Below are positions 45,303 to 58,127 of a stretch of 64,000 bases of DNA, piece after piece (within the stretch, counting starts at the first letter, position 1; the number at the start of each line of letters is the position of its first letter). Where the stretch lies: NCBI GenBank assembly GCA_038503075.1, contig JBCAML010000020.1, forward strand, positions 1,302,001 to 1,366,000, written 5' to 3'. The notes beneath the pieces are model-generated. The model was not told where the DNA came from. It searched no databases and saw only the letters and a list, made by a program, of their open reading frames with translations. The position numbers were made by a program, and so were the translations under genes. Source of the DNA: Gyromitra esculenta (taxonomy: Eukaryota > Ascomycota > Pezizomycetes > Pezizales > Discinaceae).

Positions 45303-46855
45303 TTAAGCCATCGTACCCTTACTCGACCCAGTGCCATTACCAACGCATTCCGGATCCTTTAGTTTACCGCCAGTACGTGCAGCGGTGATGAGAGCTTCAC
45401 AGGACGCGAGACCGCTATGGTCCTGGCCGGGATTGATAGTCGAGTAATCGGCAAAGAGAAGGAACTTGTATACCCCCGCCGCAAGGACAGCACCGAGTGT
45501 AGGACCGAGCCCTGTGGAAGAAAAAAAAAGGCGGTAAGCAAAAGGCGTGGCAGCGGGTTACGATACGGCCTGCGTGTTGCATATCGTGGGAAGAAAGAAA
45601 GAAAAAAAAGTACTTACAATAGATCCAATGGTAAGAAGGGAAATCGCCCGTTACGACGGCAGGGCCAAAAGATCGTGCAGGGTTGAGGGAACCTGAGCCG
45701 ATAGTGTTAGTAATTGGACCGCGTACCGGTTGGGATTGATATTGGGGCTCTAGGGCTCTTACCTCCGGTGAAGTAGACACCGAATAGCTGGGTAATGAAG
45801 AATGAGAGACCGATTCCGAGAGGTGCGATGAAGGTTCCACGATGCTGGTTTCTGTTAGTTTATGAATTTGCGCTTGGATCGACCCCCAGAGTTTAGGAAA
45901 AAGGTGGTTGTACCTTTTCAACTGCAAGCTGTGATAGAAAGAGGTATTAGCGTTATTTCAACCAGAAGAGCTTCGAGCTATGGGGGAGTTGCATACAAAA
46001 AAGATCGTAATCATGAGTTCTGCCGTGAGAAAAACCTCAAGAAACAAGCCCTGGGTAGTCGAAACACCAGCTAACCTTCGTATTAGTATAGCTCCAGACT
46101 CCAAACCCTTCCGCCAAAGAACATCTTACGTGCTAGAGCTGTGCCGACAGCTAATCCACCCGGCAGCAGTGCCTCCACCAATCCCGAAGCCGCAATACCA
46201 CCAAGTAGCTGCGAGGCCGCCAATAAACCTCCCTTCAACGGGCTCATAGCACCGATAACGACGAATCCCATTGTGATGGCAGGATTGAACAGCCCCCCGC
46301 TGACACGGTAAAACACCCATACGTTCACAGTGAGCGAGAATCCGAATGCGAAAGCTACATAGAGCAGGAGTTCTGGGCTCGCTAGCGCTTTATGGGGGTC
46401 GTTCGATACCGATGTAGGATCCCAATTAAGCTTTGCAGCCTGGGTACCACCGAAGGCGAAAAACAGGAAGAGAAAGGTGCCTAGGGACGATATTAGGTTA
46501 GAGTAACAGAGATGAGACAAAGAGATCGATCAACAGTGCATACCTATGAACTCAACGGCCTGTTCAAGCGAAAAACGATCAACGTTAGCAATCAATGTAG
46601 TAGGGGAAGCTGTAGATCCTGGATGATTATTACCATTGCGAGCAGATCTGCGTCCTATTAGTCAGTAACAGTCTTCTCAAGATGGCTCGGCGGGTGGGGA
46701 AAATCCTCACAGTTCTTCCAAACACTCTGTCGCCAGTCCCCGCACGGGCTTTGATTGACATTGTTGGGTCCACTCATTTCAGACGTTGCATCATCAACGG
46801 GCGCTGCGACAGCACTAGCCGTGGTTTTCGACATATCCTTCGAATTCGAGCTCAT
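45303..46855 (-). CDS. aquaporin / major intrinsic protein, 326 aa
   Basis: Nine exons on the minus strand (46855-46711, 46647-46634, 46559-46544, 46480-46130, 46070-45997, 45928-45914, 45844-45763, 45692-45618, 45511-45303) join in phase and give six transmembrane helices. Both pore motifs are present: NPA in GGLFNPAITMG after helix 2, and NPA in GGSLNPARSFGP after helix 5. The Arg after the second NPA belongs to the selectivity filter. Helix 1 carries EFIGTFLFLFFAFGGTQ. The protein probably moves water or small solutes across the plasma or an internal membrane. The N-terminus (about 48 aa) is polar with MSSNSKDMSK, and the C-terminal tail (about 40 aa) is Gly/Ser-rich. Exons 2, 3 and 6 are micro-exons of 14, 16 and 15 nt, which are easily missed by gene finders. 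Confidence 0.93.
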
Positions 46856-49800
46856 GGTGTATATATATATATCGCTGGTAGATATTCAATGTAATATAAC
46901 AAGCAAATTAAGCCAGTGGCAGGAAAAACAGCAACGCTTTTAAAGAAGAATAGAGAATAGAGAGAAGAACAGTCGCTGTGAAGGCGAGACCCCAGGCTTT
47001 AATGGAGAAAATCTAAAGGACCACACGAGAAGGGGTGGGCGAGACGTAGTGTTAATATATCACATCACATCATATTCGCTGCCCACATGCACACCAAATA
47101 ATAGGAAATCCGAAAAGCTAAAAAATCAAAACCCATACATACGGCGGAGGAAGGAACAAGCTATGCGTAACGGTCAACTGTCCCAGGAATCCCGATCCGG
47201 GGCTTTCACAGAGTGCCATGGGGGGGGGAGGTAGGTGTCAGGACCCCCACCACCACGAACCCACTTGGTCCCTCCGAGAGCGAATATCGCAAACTCCTGC
47301 AGCCTGGCCCCTAGCCTGAAGGCTGAGGTTGGAAAATGCGAGCCATTGATATTGTGCTTATGCCAAATTTCCCAACCCAGTGTGGCCCTGTCAGCATCGT
47401 ACGAAAAAATAAAAGAGTTCCACCGCAAATCTAATAGCTGAGAAAGGGGATAAAAGGGGAAAATACGAAATAAGCTGAGAGAAACAACCGTAGAGACTAG
47501 GTTTCGAGCAAAAACAGTGTGACGTATAGTTTCAGCGTCCTAAGATCTAACAAGGGCACATGTAGACACGGATATCTAATTCCTAACGTGTGTGCTACTA
47601 TCCAACTACGCAAAGAAGCTTTCAAGGCCGGGTTATGCCGTTTGCGGAGAGTATCTCCAAGCCAAGCTTTATGGCAATATGGATATCGGCAATTAAATGC
47701 AAACGCACACCGGTACCTCTACCGCACTATAGTATGTATCCGAGTTTTCGCGGTGGATCTAGAGTACATCTTCGGGGTTTGACTATGGTTGCACGGGCAA
47801 TTGTGCCGGATGTGTTAGGTAGAGCCTTTTAGCAGGATCCTAGGACGGACTGAGAGGCTCGCGTTTGAGCTCGAGTATAGGAAAGGGGTGTGCGAGGATA
47901 GGACTGGAGGCTTAAGCGATGAGGATCATGAGCTCCCGCTTGTGCGGTAACGAATGGAAGAGTGGATGGAATGCAGAGAACATGTGCACGGCGATTAATC
48001 AGTGAAGGGGAGGTTATGGTGATTCTTGTGAGTGGTAACAGCAAACAAAGTGACGATGTTTCAAGCCAGGGCCACGCTTTATTATCATCCGCAACCGTTT
48101 ACAGGTCAATCGACAAGGTGCTTTATTATTCTCTGGCCTTGGCAACGATTCCGATGTGACCTGCGAACTGACCCTCTGCCCTGCCCTCGACTGACCCTCC
48201 TTCCTCGATCTCGACTCCCCCTTCCTTCCCCCTTCCCCCTCCTCCCTCCATCCTCTCCCTACACCAGAGCCCGTCTATCGTGTGACCTGTGGACACCAAG
48301 TCATCAACGATGGCAGTGGTAAGATCATAGTCATCAGACCACCAGCGTAAGTACATACATGCTCTCCTCTACCGCCTCGGCGACAGCATCCCTCAATGGG
48401 ATGCCCACGAGCCTTGTGGCTTTCGATTTTTCTCCTCCCGCAAATAACAACAATAAAAAAGTATTAGTTATCGTCCAGGCGTTATCGTCGGGCATGTACA
48501 ACTGTCTCTGATGTCACGACTCTTAGCCGTTTTATTCCGAGATCTGAACTAACCTGGCGTATACAGTGTACTGACTCGGGACTAAAGTATTGGGACACCC
48601 TGGAATAGGGGACCTGGAATGAGCGGTATGTACCAAAGCTCTTGCACACGAAACTCAGACCCAGTGGCTTGGATCGAGAGACCACCTCTGACTCCGATAA
48701 GTTTTCGGAAAGGGGGCTGCGGAAAAAAAGAAAATGCAGCTAACAAAAGGGAAGGGAAAAAAGAAAGGGGAGAAAAAAAAAAGGGAAGAAAAACTGCTTC
48801 GAGGAATTCGACGAACATGAGCATGTAGTTCCGTTCGATATTACCCCGTGATGCCGAGTACTCTAAAGTACATGCATAGCTTTTTATGCAGCTGCCGACT
48901 GGGCCTACGGACGCGTCCGCACGCACGTCTTCGGGACGTCTGCGCGCGGTACAAGCAGGCGAGTTCGAGGCACATAAACACGGAGAAAGAACAGGCAAAG
49001 TAGGGGAAGAGAGAAAGAAAGAAAAAAACAATATCGTGGGGCCAATTGAGGTTCTTGGAATCCGATGCCTTATACGCATAATGTCTATACAAAGCCACAA
49101 CCCCTTGCAATTTCGCGATCCCTTGTGGCAATGTGGGGACTGGGAAGGTATTCTGATTATTTCCCCGCCATCCTGGCTCCGATCATTACGAGAGGAGCCA
49201 CAATTTCCCGGGGCTCGTGGGAAACGTGACAGCTCGGTTAGTAGTTTAGTTGCGACAGCAATGATCATGCTAGCAGCCAGACTGGTAACATATGTTTTAG
49301 CCACAATTCCCTTTTGGCGGGGGTTACGGAAATAGCTCGCAATGCACCCACCGGAACAGGTAAAAATCGATATCCATTGAACTGCACTTCGCGCGCAGAA
49401 AGCGAAAATGTGATATCGTGAAAAACAATCATTACCAATTCTTAGCGCAAGGCTGGCAAACATTTTCCCCCTTTAGCTTTTAAAGCCAATTGCAATTCTC
49501 AGCTGAAGCCAGCTATTAATTGACCAAGCGTCGCCCCGTTTCCCCATCTCCATCTACCTGATAGCAGTGCGGGTTGGAGCAATGCGGGTTGGCACATACG
49601 TACGTGGCTGTGCGCTTGTGTTTGTTTAAGGTTTTAAACTTACGGATTAATATATTGTTTTTTGGGGAAAGATAAAAAGAATAATTTGGGGAGAGAGGGA
49701 AACGAGAGCCAATCGTACAAGCGGATGACCAAAATCCCCGATCAATCTAAGAGGGATGAACGTACATCTGCGCACTGCAACGAGATACACGTACATATTT

Positions 49801-52550
49801 GCCAATAATTGTACACGTTTAGAGTGCACATGTGTATGAACCTCTAAAACACACAATGCGGTACTCCGCGTGCGCAGACGATTCTTGGTAGTCGCCCCAC
49901 ACGCGCTCAGGTGCTGGAGGCGAGGTTGGATATCCTGGATATCGTGAGGAGCTGAGTGGCTTGTGGTAGATGTGTTGGTTCCGATATCACTATCGTACAT
50001 GCATGAGAATAGGTTTTGCTAGACCTGAGAAACGACAGAACGTAGGTCACAAGAATCAGAGTATGGCGGGGATGGTGGGTGGTCGTGATGATGTCAATAG
50101 CAAGTGATAAAGCATCCCCATATACCGGGTCTTCTCGCGCATATGCTCCTCCGGAATAAGAAGTGATGTATATCATCGCACATATAACCAAATAAACTAT
50201 TCCAAGCCACGGGAATAAGAATCTAAGTTCTGCAACGTTACTCCGAACATGAGCCGGATTTAGACTTTTTAAGGTTTTTGGCATGCGCTGTACTTTTTCT
50301 TCTTCTCTAGATACGAGATCGGGAGGGGGTTTCGACTCGTGAGCACTGCACGATATTGGCCAGCAGGGCCGAGTGCTAAACGGACCGGGCAATGAAGGTA
50401 AGCGAGTGAGCGGTTGTGAAGAGATAGCTGCTTACGGATATAGAGTGCGGCATTTTAATAGCAGCGCATACGCTATGCAGTTCATCCGCGCCCCCTCGTA
50501 TGCGTCGCATATCTGTTTTCGACATTAATCCGCAAAACGCAACGTTATGCGATCTCAGGTGGAACGAGATTCTGAGAACTCGCTGTCGAGCTGAGCCATC
50601 TCGGCCACTAGCATCACTGAATATTTCCAGGAAATACGTCAGTGAGCCGAGCAGCCGGGAACATCGCTAATTCCGGAGCTGGGATTTGGTGCACTGAATG
50701 TGTTGAAAGGAGTGCATTTTGTGGAAGGAAATCGAGTGATATACTATGTCTGGATGGCGTTTCTATAAACGTAACTTCAACCATGCAACATCTACTGATC
50801 GTAGCGCCGTCACGGCGAATCGAGATCTATACGGGAAGGGAAGTTCGGAGGAGGACAGTATCCGGCTTATTCGCTTTATGATCAGCGACGCCGTAGAAAG
50901 AAAGAAAACTGCCAGCAGAAGCTATATCTTGTTTTTAGCACGCGGTTTCGAGGTAATTTCTACAAGCTTGGCAAAGCTCTAGAATACGGCCGAAAGGTAG
51001 TTGATGATGAGGAAGAAGGATTAGCGTGGGGGTGAATCGGCTCGATCATGGGTCGGCTCGAGCCCATGGACGCCAAGTTTGCGATGTTTGAGCTCATCTA
51101 CGTAGTAAGAAGGATATTAGCAGCTATATGGCGATTTTGGGTGTGCAAGTTAATATATCTTTGATCTGCATGCACTGGAGGTAGGTGGGGATACTAGGGT
51201 TCGGGCAAACTCACAGGCAGTTATAAACCGCGCTTCTAGCCATCACAGACCAAGGGGGTAAAGTAAGTTTATTTCCACTCCCCTTGCTATCATAGAATAA
51301 TAATGGTTAGATAAGACGATAGCTTCGGCATAAAAAACAGCTTCAAATCGCCTCCGCCATGAACAAGTACCCTTTGCTGTTAACTTGCTCCTGACGTATG
51401 ATGAACGCTTCCAACTATTACTACCAACGAGTTACTCTAGCTATTAGCTGTCTCGATACGAGCGGCAGAACATTTTCCCCTGCAGAATGTCCATCTGCAC
51501 AATGAAGCTATGCTCTCTTGGGACTGTATCCTCCGGCGGTTTATGTTGATGCTTATGCTCATCTCGCTGGTCTCTGGTAAAAAAAACCCTTCCCATTAAA
51601 ATTTGCACAGTTTACACCAACAAGCTGACCGCGGCTAAATAGATCCAGTATATAAGCCAAGCTGCCTCTACTAGTTAGAGAGAAAACGGGAGCGAGCTGA
51701 ACTCCCTGTAAGCTCCGGGTCGCCGAGTTATAGCTGATCTTCAATATACGTCTGTCAGCGACCTTTGACAGCTGCAGTGGCTGCTACCGTGTTCCACAAG
51801 ATCGACAGTTTCACGGATCGCGCCTGTCTGCGGGGTTGCGTTTTTACGTACATCATCTTAGATTTAGAGTAAGGTTATGTTTCACGGAATCCGATGTGTC
51901 TGCAGGTAGCAATCCGTTTGCACGACCTTTGCCGCCAAAAGTCTCTGTCCCTGAATTGTGAGAAGTGATACTGGAACAAGTTCCCGATATAGAGGGGTGC
52001 GATGGGTGTTTCGCTGCCCATCAGGTGTACGTATCGCAGTGCATTTGACAATATATAGCACTATATGAGCGCTTCCTAGTTTATTTCCCAATTATGCTAA
52101 ATGGAAATGCTTATCATGGGCCTTTGGCGGATACTGTTTAATTGATTCCGAATTCCTGAGCGGATGAGAAACGGCCGGTAGCTAGAGTACAATTAACTGA
52201 GCGCGGATCCGGAAGCCCAAGACCTGTGCTCCTGTGCTCCAATTGAAATCGCTGTGATAACTATTCCGGTAAATTTGCGGGGGCTACAGTTACAGCTTAA
52301 GTAATAGCAGCACGAAGAATGGCTGTGCTCCCCAAGCCTTCCAAACCAAACGGACAGCTGCAATTGGGCGCGCGCCAACGTGAGCTGTGTAACCAACATC
52401 CCCGAACTAACGCGTTCAATCGCGTCGTCTCCCAACTACTTCCCATTCACACCCATATCTCGCTTTCATCGTGCAGCGAATTAGACGCTGCCCGTTGGCT
52501 TCCTGGCTTCGTTCGGATTTTCTATTCAAGCTCGTCTGAACCCAAGCTCG
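46856..52550. other. gene-less stretch of 5.7 kb
   Basis: No gene is supported. Longer open frames (48582-49463 minus, 49907-50392 minus) are composed of low-complexity or random-looking translation. The second has one hydrophobic segment but no further support. A CGAGTGATA site lies at 50733-50741. The upstream 200 bases of the aquaporin gene include a (TA)n run at 46860-46872. Confidence 0.45.
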
Positions 52551-54624
52551 ATGGAGGGGAAAGCTGCGCGCCAGAATCGTGAGATTTTTCTTTTTACCGT
52601 CTCAAGCTGGTCCCGTTTTACTGATGCCCCTTCTTCCCCAGGATTTCATGCGCGGTTTAAGCCGCTCCCGTCACGGCTACATGAGAATATGCTCGCGACC
52701 CCTCCTTCCCCTGGTGGGATCAGTCGCGGTCTTATATCGTCGCCCCAGCGACCCCTCAATCTCCCATATCCCTCACCAGCTCCATCCACAGACCCCACCC
52801 CGCTACGCAAAGACACGATGATCCCTTTATCATCCGCGGTCTGTGATGACCCGTTCTTTTTCACGCCTCGCCAGCTTGCTGAGCACCTCCTTCTCACCTA
52901 TCCACTGGACTACAAGGTCTCGCCGGCACAGCTAAAACATTCGATCATCCTTGGCAATGATGTTTCTGGCAAAGTATTCCTGTCTGCGATACCGAGATCC
53001 GGCGAATTGGAACCAGTACTGGGTGTGGAGACTCTGGGCGCCCGGGTATGGCTGTGGGATGAAATAACGAAGATGCGAAGAACGAGCAAAGGCTATTCGG
53101 ACTGGAAGAAGGAGAATGAAGCCGAAGTGAAGGCGGCTGACAAAGAAGCACAACCCAATCCCCCCCTCGCAGGCGGGGTGAAGCGGGGTCGAGATGTGGT
53201 GGAGAGGGGTTCCACGGGGGAGGAGAATGTAGGGAATGGGACCAGAACCACTTATGCGGAACTTGGACCCCGTGCGAAGCGTCAAGCGCTGTCTGAACGA
53301 TGGACGGCTGTCAGAACAACTGCATCCTCTACCGTGACTAGCGATCCAACATCTTCTCCGGAGACTCTCAAAGATACCTTAACTATCGATACTTCTTCTC
53401 GAGCTTCAACAATCGTAATAAGCAGTGCACCCAGCAGCGCAATAAGCATCGAGACGAGTGTGGTAACGATCACGCCCACAGAGCCGGAGATGTCAGATAG
53501 GGAGACCACCACAGACTGGGATAGCGACTTGAATCAGGACGAAATCCCATCGAGTCTTCTCTTCCGCCCAAGTGGAGTAGACCCGCCAAAACTCAATGGG
53601 AACCGACTCGCTACAAGAGCATTGCGCCCTCGTTCGCACAACCTGCAGAACCTTATAAGGTCCGAACTGGTCGATATCATCGACCCGGAGATGCTAGATC
53701 CCACTGAGATCAAAGTCATGCTGTATGCGATCCGGGTGATTCGGGAGGACGAGCTCTACGAAGAGTTTATCCGAGCAGCAAAGGTGACTGCGAAGGAAGT
53801 AGATCTACCGCCGTCATCGCTAGCAGACAAGGAAAACAAAACAACTGTCGGGTTCGTACATGAGATGGCCGGCGTCTACTCTTCCTGGGTCCTCTCTAAG
53901 CCGTATCCTCCGAAATCTCTGGATTCCGAAGACGTAGAAGTAATGGCAAACTTCGACCTCTTCTTACAATTCAAGGTTCAGTTCTTAAACCTGCTGCTCC
54001 CATACGAGAAAAGGCGGAGAAGCAGTAGCCACCACGGATCAAACGGTCAATACCGAACTCCAACTCCGGCTCCGGCTCCGGCTCGGAAGGGTAGGAGGCC
54101 AAAACCGCGGCCTGAGTTGGGCCTGGTTACCAGTGATTTGCCATCATCGATGGAGAATACCCAGGCCGACCGCTCCTCCGATCTAGGGTGGTCATCGAGA
54201 CAGAGGAAATGGGGTGAGGCGGTGGTAAAGAAGTATCGAGATTCTTACAAATCTCGACCAAAGCCCCAACAAAGACTATCGAAGTAAGCGTGGGTCCTGC
54301 CACAATTGCGGCTATTTGGCTCATCACTAACAATTAACTTATTTCTACAGGCAGCGCGGGAAGGACCTCGTGCCGTGGGGTGTAGACTATGTCGAAGACA
54401 GCCTGACTCCCGAAGGTCTCGACGCATTCGTCAAGTGGGCTACGAGTCAGGGCAGAACAAACCTGGACCGATGGAAAAACCAAAACCCGGAAGCTTATGC
54501 TACGTTCATAGGGAGGTTTTTGAAGACGGTGTCACAGTTGGCGGACGGTATTGTAAGGCTGGAGGAACTGTATAAAGAACATAGGGATAAAGCAAATGGT
54601 CACGGTATACGGGAGGGTTGGTAA
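52551..54624 (+). CDS. uncharacterised, probably nuclear protein with a SAM-like helical segment, 668 aa
   Basis: Two exons, 52551-54283 and 54351-54624, with a 67-nt intron (GTAAGC to CTACAG; ATTAAC branch-like site). The start at 52551 is the first ATG; an in-frame ATG at 52689 (MLATPPSPGG) is an equally good candidate. The region following FFTPRQLAEHLLLTYPLDYK with VSPAQLKHSI and LGNDVSGKVFL resembles a small helical SAM/pointed-type fold. Next comes a long Ser/Thr-rich low-complexity region with basic clusters (GGVKRGRD, GPRAKRQAL), a helical block (LIRSELVDIIDPEMLDPTEI), an AT-hook-like basic patch (ARKGRRPKPRP), and a C-terminal helical region in exon 2 ending with a charged coiled coil (RLEELYKEHRDK). 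I recognise no named family. Nuclear location is inferred from the basic clusters. Confidence 0.8.
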
Positions 54625-57600
54625 GGCGCAGGGTTATAGATACCATACAGTCGCATAATTGAGGTCTCGTAATTGTATATATATACGGTGGTGGCATTTG
54701 AATTTATATATTTCTGGGGTATCGTTAGTACAGTACGAGATCAGGCTTTTGTTTCCTCCATAGGGTCGAGGCGTTAACCTCTTAATCGTCCCTCGCTCAA
54801 GTATTTCCCTTCTCTCACTTCCTTTCTCTTCCATCTGCGTTTGATGAACTGCTGCAGTAAGGTTACCTCCCTATCAATGTGCAAAAAAAAGCCTGACAGT
54901 TGCCGTGAGGCCACCTTCTATTTTTTTAAAAAAAAAAATTTCTCACCATGTCCCTGGTCCCTGCACAAGCCCTCAATTCTTTTGCTCATGCCAACCAGCT
55001 GGTTGCAAAAACCAGTAGAAGGGTTTGTTCAACGAGGATATCCTCGTCCTCACGAGATCCCGGAAAACGCGTTTTTGGAGAATTTTCTAATCTCTTCCAC
55101 GAAAGGGTTTCATCACTTCACTTCACCCTGCCCTAGTTCAGCCTTTTGGACAGCATAGCACTCTACTATCCCTATTAAGACCGATGCCGGTGTCTAGCTA
55201 TCGACAGACTCAATCCCGTGTCCTCCCATCGGGATTGTGGCACTCCGCTCGATGATCTGCTTAGAGACAAAATAAAATAAAACGAGGGAGTCGGTAGTCG
55301 TGGCATATCTCATAAAAGCTACGTATAAGTAAGCTATTCTCTGCTGTCCCTTGGTGAAATCGCGTCCTAGTAGCTATTTTTTTGTCTAGAAACCAAGCAT
55401 GCATCAGTTACTTCCAGTGCATCTCACGTCTACTACAATTCATGGCCTCCTCTTCCAGACTATAGATCCTAGGGATACTGGAACTCTTTAACGCGCGTTC
55501 ACGCTACGTGGGTCTGTAGTGCATGGGAATTATTTTCTAGCAGCTAGGAGTTTTCGTTTCGTGGTGGAGCTATACTTCGGAGGTTAAGGTACTAGAACAC
55601 TTCTTAATGAATTTTATAGGTAACAGAGCTAGCTTTGTATTTTCGCATATGCGGGATGTGGCAAGTCCTGTCTAGCTATTAGGGAGCTTGAGGTACAAAA
55701 GGCAAAAAAATCAAAGAAAAGCACCTGAATACATAAGACTATCGATTGGTAATCGATTAACCGCAGCGCTTACCCATCAAAGGAAGAGAGAGATGACAAA
55801 TTTATCTATCTATCTAGGAAGAGAGAGAGCTAAATTATGTTAATCACAAATTATCACTCGGCAATACCGGGTTCTCCATTGAGATTCCCTAGACAGGTAT
55901 GCACAGAAGGGAAAATGACGGCAGCTGTCTTCCTTACTGAAAACAACTCCTGCTGCTAGCCTATCTACTGCATGCACTACTATCATACACCGAATCCAAT
56001 ACGACAGTGCACAGCGACGCCGGGAGTCTTTGGCTGTACTTTCTGGGAGTTAGGATAGCGCTTCTAAAGCAAGACCTTTTACCTCTCATGAGAGCCTTGA
56101 TGGAGTGATGGTTTTATTTATATGTAAACATGAACGTGAAAAAAGAGTGGTCGTTGGTTAACTTTCGCAAATCGGCTGACATAGTTAAGGTTGACTAGCA
56201 TACATAGTATAGTTAAAGCGGTATAGTAAATAAACAACACCGCCCAACAAACGTTCAGACTCACACTACCCCGGTTTTAACTCTATACTGTTTGGAAAAT
56301 TCAAAAAAATCCCCGCTGCTCCGATCCCGCTAAACCGAGTGACATATGATGATGTAAGGTAGGGTAATCTCACGAGATATTTAAAATCTAGATTTGTGGT
56401 TTGGGATCCACGCAAACCTCGATATATATAAATCCCCGTTATTCTAAGAGCCGTACATGATTTGGCACGACTGTTGGAAGCCTTTACACCATCAGGATAC
56501 TAGGTATTGAGTGCCTGCCCATACGGAATTTTTAGTTAGTCTAGCTCGGACCTGCCCAACATCGATAGGATATCCATAGATCTAGAGAGGTTCTCGCGTC
56601 CGCTACAATTGGCTTCGAGGTACAGATATATCCGGGCAAGAGCACAACTTTCCCCTCACGAAGAACGAGAAATAAAAATAGCCAAAAACTCCCCTAAATA
56701 TGTATATACAGATTACCAATAGGGACTTTCCAGTGACATTTCACAACCGAACATTCCGCCAACTGTTCCCCGCGCGAGTTAAGCTTCGCCAACGTATACG
56801 ATTCATATCAATACGTATATACATGTATACTCGGACGGTAATCTGTGGTAGAAAAAAACCAAGGAATGTTAGTTTTCTTACATACATGCACATATGCACT
56901 CAGCCATCATCATCATCATACCCCTCCCCAAGCAAAAATCAGCCTTACCTAGGTACAATTAGCTCAGCCCTTTCGAGCTGAATTCAAAAATCCCCCCCCC
57001 ACCAATTACCATCTGCTTACTTACATCCGGGTAAACTTACATGTTGTGTACGTTCGCCAGCACCAAAGATAATCTCTAGTGCAAACTGTAGCCTTGAACT
57101 AGCACGCCATAGAAAAACTGGTAATTTCGTGTGTGAACCAGTGGGTTGGTCATGACTTCTTTCCACTCCGCGAATCCGAAACTCATCTCCCCTTTCTAGG
57201 TGATTATCGTGGAAGCCGATTGGTACCGGTGGTATTGTGGCGCTGGAGATCATTTCGCCCCTCAGCCGCTCCTCCCTCCCTCCGTCAGGTGTGACGACAG
57301 CCGATGACCGAGATCAGACGAAACGAAACGAAACGAAACGGTTATCCGTAATTTGGGGCCGATCACGATCGTCGGGTTGGGTGCTGTGGTTATTCGGATA
57401 TGATATGATATGGTTCTAATACGCTTATATGCATTTTTTTTTCAGTTAATATCTTGGAGGAAATTATAAATGCAAGAAGAATAGGAGAAGAAAAAAAACT
57501 TAAAGCATTTGACAAGCTGGAAAGAAATTATGCATATGCCTATATAGAGAGAGAGAAAAAGAGAGAGAAAACTAGAATTATAATAAATGAAGGGTAGGAG

Positions 57601-58127
57601 TTGAGGTATAGTAACAACACCAACAAGGCTTCATGATCAGGTCTATATAAACACCAGCCTATTTCGCTCCACTGTAAGTTCAGATCAAGCAAGATAATAC
57701 AGAGAAGAGCTCCAAAATTTACAGCCATGCACACTGCTCTTAATGCAGACCATTTTTCCCCTTCAATGCCACGGAGTTCTCCCAGCCTTTCGTCCTAAAC
57801 CCGGTTTCTCCGCCATCAAAGCTAAGAGTGCCAGATAGAGCGGATAAGGCGAGATCTCTTGTCTTCCTCCCTACCTTGATCGAAAAAAAACGCTTCCCCA
57901 AAAAATCAAAACCGTACCCGAGAAACCCCTAAAGAAGAACTAGAAAAACTAGAAAAAAAACCCTTTTATACATAAAAAGAAAGATATAGAAAAGAAAGAA
58001 AGAAAAAGAGCAGACAGGAGGCGAGAAATAAATAAGTAGCACCTCGACTGACCGCTCGTCAAAAAGAAAATCATCTCCATCCCCCATATACTCAGTTCAC
58101 AACCAATTTGGATCCGGATCCCATCGG
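54625..58127. other. gene-less stretch of 3.5 kb
   Basis: Nothing is supported as a gene. It contains an inverted CGAGTGATA site (55852-55860), a TACATGTA site in a longer palindrome (56820-56827), an (ACGAA)n run of five units (57314-57340) and A-rich tracts towards 58000, which form the 3' flank of the BIM1/X325-like gene. Confidence 0.5.
57314..57340. repeat. (ACGAA)n pentanucleotide microsatellite
   Basis: About five uninterrupted units of ACGAA in intergenic DNA. Confidence 0.8.

Larger units (their letters stand above)
1889..55860. repeat. dispersed intergenic motif CCGAGTGATANNNYRTG (13 copies of the CGAGTGATA core)
   Basis: Exact cores on the plus strand are at 1889-1897, 18117-18125, 24375-24383, 40962-40970, 43108-43116, 44179-44187 and 50733-50741. 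Inverted cores (TATCACTCG) are at 12253-12261, 28099-28107, 30589-30597, 41366-41374, 44010-44018 and 55852-55860. None is in a gene I call. Seven have C before the core, and eleven have TG at the sixth and seventh positions after it. The coordinates given here span the first to last copy, not a continuous feature. Confidence 0.75.

Noticed and set aside
48582..49463. 293-codon open frame on the minus strand
   Set aside because: Composed of translated A/G-rich and other low-complexity tracts. Cysteines and aromatic residues are scattered without pattern.
49907..50392. Open frame with a hydrophobic segment (minus strand)
   Set aside because: One membrane-like stretch but no homology signal, no conserved motif and a random-looking remainder; not enough to call a gene.
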